Positions 61,053 to 64,000 of a DNA stretch of 64,000 nt are shown piece after piece (within the stretch, counting starts at the first letter, position 1; each line of letters starts with the position of its first letter). The notes under the pieces are model-generated. The model ran no database searches. It was not told the origin of the DNA and saw only the letters and a list, made by a program, of their open reading frames with translations. Both the position numbers and the translations under genes were made by a program. Source of the DNA: Lachnospiraceae bacterium AC2029. GTDB taxonomy: Bacteria; Bacillota; Clostridia; Lachnospirales; Lachnospiraceae. The stretch spans positions 372,001-436,000 of the forward strand of contig JNLK01000001.1 of NCBI GenBank assembly GCA_000703065.1, given 5' to 3'.

Positions 61053-62258
61053 TTATTCCACAACAATCCGAAACCGCTCCTCAACCTGTTTCATAATCTG
61101 TCTCAGTCTCTCTTCATTTTCAGAGCAGGCTATATAGTATCCGATCCTTTCCGAATCGTTCTTTACCGCTCCGATTCGATCCCCCTTCGAAAAACGGATA
61201 GAGAAATCCAAGATATCCTTCTCTTTTTCCATATAATCCAGTCCGAAAATATCCTTTACCTCACCTCCATCCGCCGAAGTATCAAAAAACCTCAGAACTG
61301 CAGCTCTTCTTTTGCAGTCTTCCCTGATTCGAAAGTCAGCATTTGGGTGCTCTCCAAGTGAACAGTTAATCAGATATTCGTAGGGGTCATGCCCGGACAT
61401 GAATGGTGCTATTAAAGATGAAATCCGATTACCACCACCACGTGCACCAATCTCAATCAAATAAAACTCACCATCTTCGTACTTATACTCAGCATGAGTG
61501 AGTCCGAATTCCAATGGTGAATTCATTACAAACAAATCATTGACTGCCGTCAATTTTATGTAATCATATTTCGGATTCGTATGGGTAAAGAACAGTTCCT
61601 TTGCAATATTGGAATTATACTGATAGTGTTTCTTCTCACTAATCGCCAGCGTGTAGTGATGATCTGGTGTCTTCACTCCATCAATCGTAAACTCTGTTCC
61701 AAAAATGTATCGCTCGACTATAATCGCCTTTTCAGATCTTGAATATGACAAACACTCCTCAAAATACTCCTGCATCTCTCTTTCACTATCCACTCTGAAT
61801 ACACCATGGCTGGCATTACTATCCAAGGGTTTAATGATTACTGGTTTGTCAATATCATTCAGAAACCTCACAGCTTCATCAACCGATTTACAGACTCGGT
61901 ATTCTACTGTTTTCATACCACTCTTTTTGCAAAATTCTCGCATCATCGCTTTATTTGTAAACAATGCTGCTACTTCACAAGAAAGGGTGGGTACATTCAA
62001 TCTTCTTCCAAGTTCCGCCACCACAGGCATCGCAATATCACATTCATCTGACATCACTGCATCCATGCGATTCCCTCTAGCAAATGCTTCAATCCGATCA
62101 ATATCAAAGATATCAGAAGTCAAAAAATGATCACCTGATTCATACACACCGGGATTCTTCACAGGGTTAACTAGAAAAACCTCATGCTGCAGCTGTTGCA
62201 TCTTTTGAATAAGCGGTTTCTGCCATATTGTACCTGGCAATACCAGGATTTTACTCAT
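61053..62258 (-). CDS. ATP-grasp ligase
   Basis: The protein has 401 residues and ATG 62258 follows GGACAGGAATAAAC. The N-terminal Rossmann-like domain (MSKILVLPGTIWQKPLIQKM) precedes the ATP-grasp core: KPVIIKPLDSNASHGVFRV with the ATP-binding Lys and Gly-rich-type loop, AIIVERYIFGTEFTIDGV, and YLIEIGARGGGNRISSLI with the Mg2+-binding Glu and Asn. It is related to carboxylate-amine/thiol ligases such as L-amino-acid ligases and biotin-carboxylase-like enzymes. The next gene, 3 bp away, encodes the GNAT-RraA fusion. They probably cooperate in making an amino-acid or peptide-like compound. Confidence 0.88.
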   Translation of the reverse strand: MSKILVLPGTIWQKPLIQKMQQLQHEVFLVNPVKNPGVYESGDHFLTSDIFDIDRIEAFARGNRMDAVMSDECDIAMPVVAELGRRLNVPTLSCEVAALFTNKAMMREFCKKSGMKTVEYRVCKSVDEAVRFLNDIDKPVIIKPLDSNASHGVFRVDSEREMQEYFEECLSYSRSEKAIIVERYIFGTEFTIDGVKTPDHHYTLAISEKKHYQYNSNIAKELFFTHTNPKYDYIKLTAVNDLFVMNSPLEFGLTHAEYKYEDGEFYLIEIGARGGGNRISSLIAPFMSGHDPYEYLINCSLGEHPNADFRIREDCKRRAAVLRFFDTSADGGEVKDIFGLDYMEKEKDILDFSIRFSKGDRIGAVKNDSERIGYYIACSENEERLRQIMKQVEERFRIVVE

Positions 62259-62384
62259 GTTTATTCCTGTCCCCGTTCATAATAATGAAAAGCACTTATC
62301 CTATCACAATCTTATCATCTAACACTGCCCTTTAATGCTCGCCATGGTTCCCATAATACTCATTCACTTATCACTAACTAAACA

Positions 62385-63791
62385 TTATACTTCAACTTTC
62401 CCAAACTGCTCATTATAGTGTTTTTTACAAAGTACATAGAAAAAGACACCGAGCAATGTCCATCCACCAACAATAACCATCTCTTGAATGGTCAATGTGC
62501 TTCCCGATCCAGGGATTAGATACAACATTACCATCATCCCAGATAAAAGTGCGGCTGTTATTCCTACAAATTTATAATGCTTTACTTTATACGGTCTATG
62601 TAAATCAGGTTCTTTCTTCCGCAAAATCACAAATGACAGGGAAACCATACAGTAAGCAAGACAGCAAGCAAAACTAGCGGCATCGGAGATCCATACAAGC
62701 ATGGTTCTTCCAAAAAAAGGAGCTGCTAAGGAAAGTACTCCGATAAGAATCAGCGCATTAACAGGCGTCTTACGTTTAGAGTGAAGTTTTGCAAACCTGC
62801 CAGGAATCATCTTAGACTCGGCCATAGAGAAGATAGCACGACTTCCACCAATCAAGAATGAATTCCAACTTGTTATAACTCCGCAAAGTCCTCCGACAAT
62901 CAGTACCTTTGCCATAACAGTACTATTAAATACTTTTTCCATTGCTGTTGCAGTTACAAGCCCAGACCCTTCCATTGCTGTAGCAATATCAGTCGAGTTC
63001 ATAGCATAACCTACTGCAAAAACGACCAGTCCATAAAAACTGACTGCACAAATAATAGAAAGCAGTAACACTTTTGCTATCTTCTTCAGCGGAATATTGA
63101 TTTCCTCTGCAACCTGAGGAATCACGTCAAATCCGAATAGGAAGAATGGTGCGACAACGGCGACAGACATAATATTCTTAATTGAGCCAACACCATCACC
63201 GATAATAACCTGTCCTTCAAGATTTGATGGATCGCCATTAATAGCAGAAGCAATAACAAGAATTACTCCTACCGCTGCTATGGCAACAGTAAGAACTGTC
63301 TGTAATATTGACGCTGCTTTAATACCAAGAATATTGATTATAATAATTCCGATTGTAAATAGCGACGCAATAATCACCCCGGTCAGATACACATCAGAGC
63401 CAGCAACCGAGTACAGGTAAACTTGATTGAAAGTCGGAAAGATATATGAAACAATAGTCGGAAGGGAAACTGCCTCAAAACACACAACACCAATATAACT
63501 CAGAATCAATGCCCATGTACATATGTATGAACCTGTTGGGCCAAAAGCCTTATAACTAAAAACATGTTCTCCACCGACTTTCGGCATTGCAGGAGTTAGC
63601 TCTGCATATGTCATACCGACAAAATAAATCATAATACCGCCAATGATGAACCCTATAACAGTTCCTATTGTACCCGCATTCTGAATCCAACCGCCAGAAG
63701 AGACCACCCACCCCCATCCGATCATAGCGCCAAATGCGACCACAAGCAAGTCCATCGAATTAAGCACTTTATCAAAACCTCTGTTCCTCAT
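62385..63791 (-). CDS. APC-family amino acid permease
   Basis: The protein has 468 residues with 12 predicted membrane helices. The N-terminal helix carries the APC signature (VVAFGAMIGWGWVVSSGGWI), and VGGEHVFSYKAFGPTGSYICTW and RKTPVNALILIG fit the family. It should import an amino acid or amine. It is 126 bp upstream of the ATP-grasp gene and in the same direction, so it may supply the substrate of that enzyme. ATG 63791 follows GGAGATTAGTT. The substrate is unknown. Confidence 0.9.
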   Translation of the reverse strand: MRNRGFDKVLNSMDLLVVAFGAMIGWGWVVSSGGWIQNAGTIGTVIGFIIGGIMIYFVGMTYAELTPAMPKVGGEHVFSYKAFGPTGSYICTWALILSYIGVVCFEAVSLPTIVSYIFPTFNQVYLYSVAGSDVYLTGVIIASLFTIGIIIINILGIKAASILQTVLTVAIAAVGVILVIASAINGDPSNLEGQVIIGDGVGSIKNIMSVAVVAPFFLFGFDVIPQVAEEINIPLKKIAKVLLLSIICAVSFYGLVVFAVGYAMNSTDIATAMEGSGLVTATAMEKVFNSTVMAKVLIVGGLCGVITSWNSFLIGGSRAIFSMAESKMIPGRFAKLHSKRKTPVNALILIGVLSLAAPFFGRTMLVWISDAASFACCLAYCMVSLSFVILRKKEPDLHRPYKVKHYKFVGITAALLSGMMVMLYLIPGSGSTLTIQEMVIVGGWTLLGVFFYVLCKKHYNEQFGKVEV

Positions 63792-63866
63792 AACTAATCT
63801 CCAATTCTTCAGTTTGTATTAGATCGCACAAACTCATAACAAACTACACAATAAATAATTAAATAT

Positions 63867-64000
63867 CTATTTATTTATATATAGCTTATGAAAGTCAGTA
63901 AAGCGAATAACAGCATCTTCATCGTTCACCTCAATTTTAACTACCTTATTGATCATCTGAATAGTTTTGACTAGTTCATCAACATTTGCTGAATCAATAA
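63867..64000 (-). CDS. 3' end of a gene that continues past the right edge
   Basis: On the minus strand a frame enters from the edge and ends in TAG at 63869-63867. The visible 43 residues (IDSANVDELVKTIQMINKV...EVNDEDAVIRFTDFHKLYINK) are charged and helical, then beta-like. No family is recognised. It lies 75 bp upstream of the permease gene in the same direction. Confidence 0.6.
   Translation of the reverse strand, partial: IDSANVDELVKTIQMINKVVKIEVNDEDAVIRFTDFHKLYINK

Overview
The window looks like a chromosome segment of a gut- or rumen-type Bacillota, most likely Lachnospiraceae. The reasons are moderate GC, strong AGGAGG-type ribosome binding sites, secreted proteins with choline-binding-like cell-wall repeats, a GH16 beta-glucanase, large serine recombinases and a DUF4869-like gene. 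No rRNA or complete tRNA gene was seen, so this placement is an inference from gene content.

Region 1 (1-16.6 kb) encodes surface and secreted proteins, nearly all on the minus strand: two paralogous lipoproteins, a sodium/solute symporter, two papain-like cysteine peptidases with cell-wall-binding repeats, a wall-anchored metallophosphoesterase, a GH16 glucanase with a ricin-type lectin domain, an AraC regulator and an orphan ABC solute-binding lipoprotein. It is studded with short repeats: three blocks of a GGGACGGTTCTG hairpin element, a 37-bp tandem array, a 49-bp tandem array that runs into a gene end, and a helically phased direct repeat. The second peptidase/phosphoesterase operon has a consensus promoter (TTGACA-17-TATAAT) with a perfect Bacillus-type LexA box in the spacer.

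Region 2 (16.7-37.5 kb) is one long minus-strand cell-surface polysaccharide operon. Transcription runs from about 37.5 kb leftwards to a polyprenyl-phosphate sugar transferase. It encodes glycosyltransferases, a flippase, a polymerase, two acyltransferases, TagD with a TagF/TagB-like transferase (glycerol-phosphate decoration), a Stealth phosphotransferase, three polysaccharide-pyruvyl-transferase-family proteins, two FrhB-like iron-sulfur proteins sitting beside two of those, a MenD-like ThDP enzyme and an SDR protein. At 37.9-40.2 kb a divergent gene encodes another cell-wall-repeat protein.

Region 3 (40.3-56.4 kb) is an accessory, defence-like and mobile region. It holds a Fic protein behind an inverted-repeat operator, an unusual RNase III with an acidic N-terminal extension, a compact three-gene unit (TOPRIM-like protein, DUF4869-like protein, 142-residue P-loop protein), a HEPN-motif gene next to a truncated FRG-like fragment fused to a decayed rfbB fragment, three overlapping large serine recombinases, an IS21-type istA/istB pair with a degenerate IstB P-loop, and an AAA-ATPase/PD-(D/E)XK protein.

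Region 4 (56.4-64 kb) returns to surface-glycan metabolism: a sugar nucleotidyltransferase, an intact rfbB, a manA remnant and a GT2 glycosyltransferase. These are followed upstream by an unusual GNAT-RraA fusion, an ATP-grasp ligase and an APC permease. The decayed rfbB at 46.6-47.1 kb and the intact one at 57.4-58.4 kb bracket the recombinase/IS part of region 3, which suggests the glycan locus was interrupted and rearranged there. The most promising candidates for undescribed biology are the DUF4869/TOPRIM-like/mini-ATPase unit (43.5-45.1 kb), the LexA-box promoter of the surface peptidase operon, and the GNAT-RraA/ATP-grasp pair.
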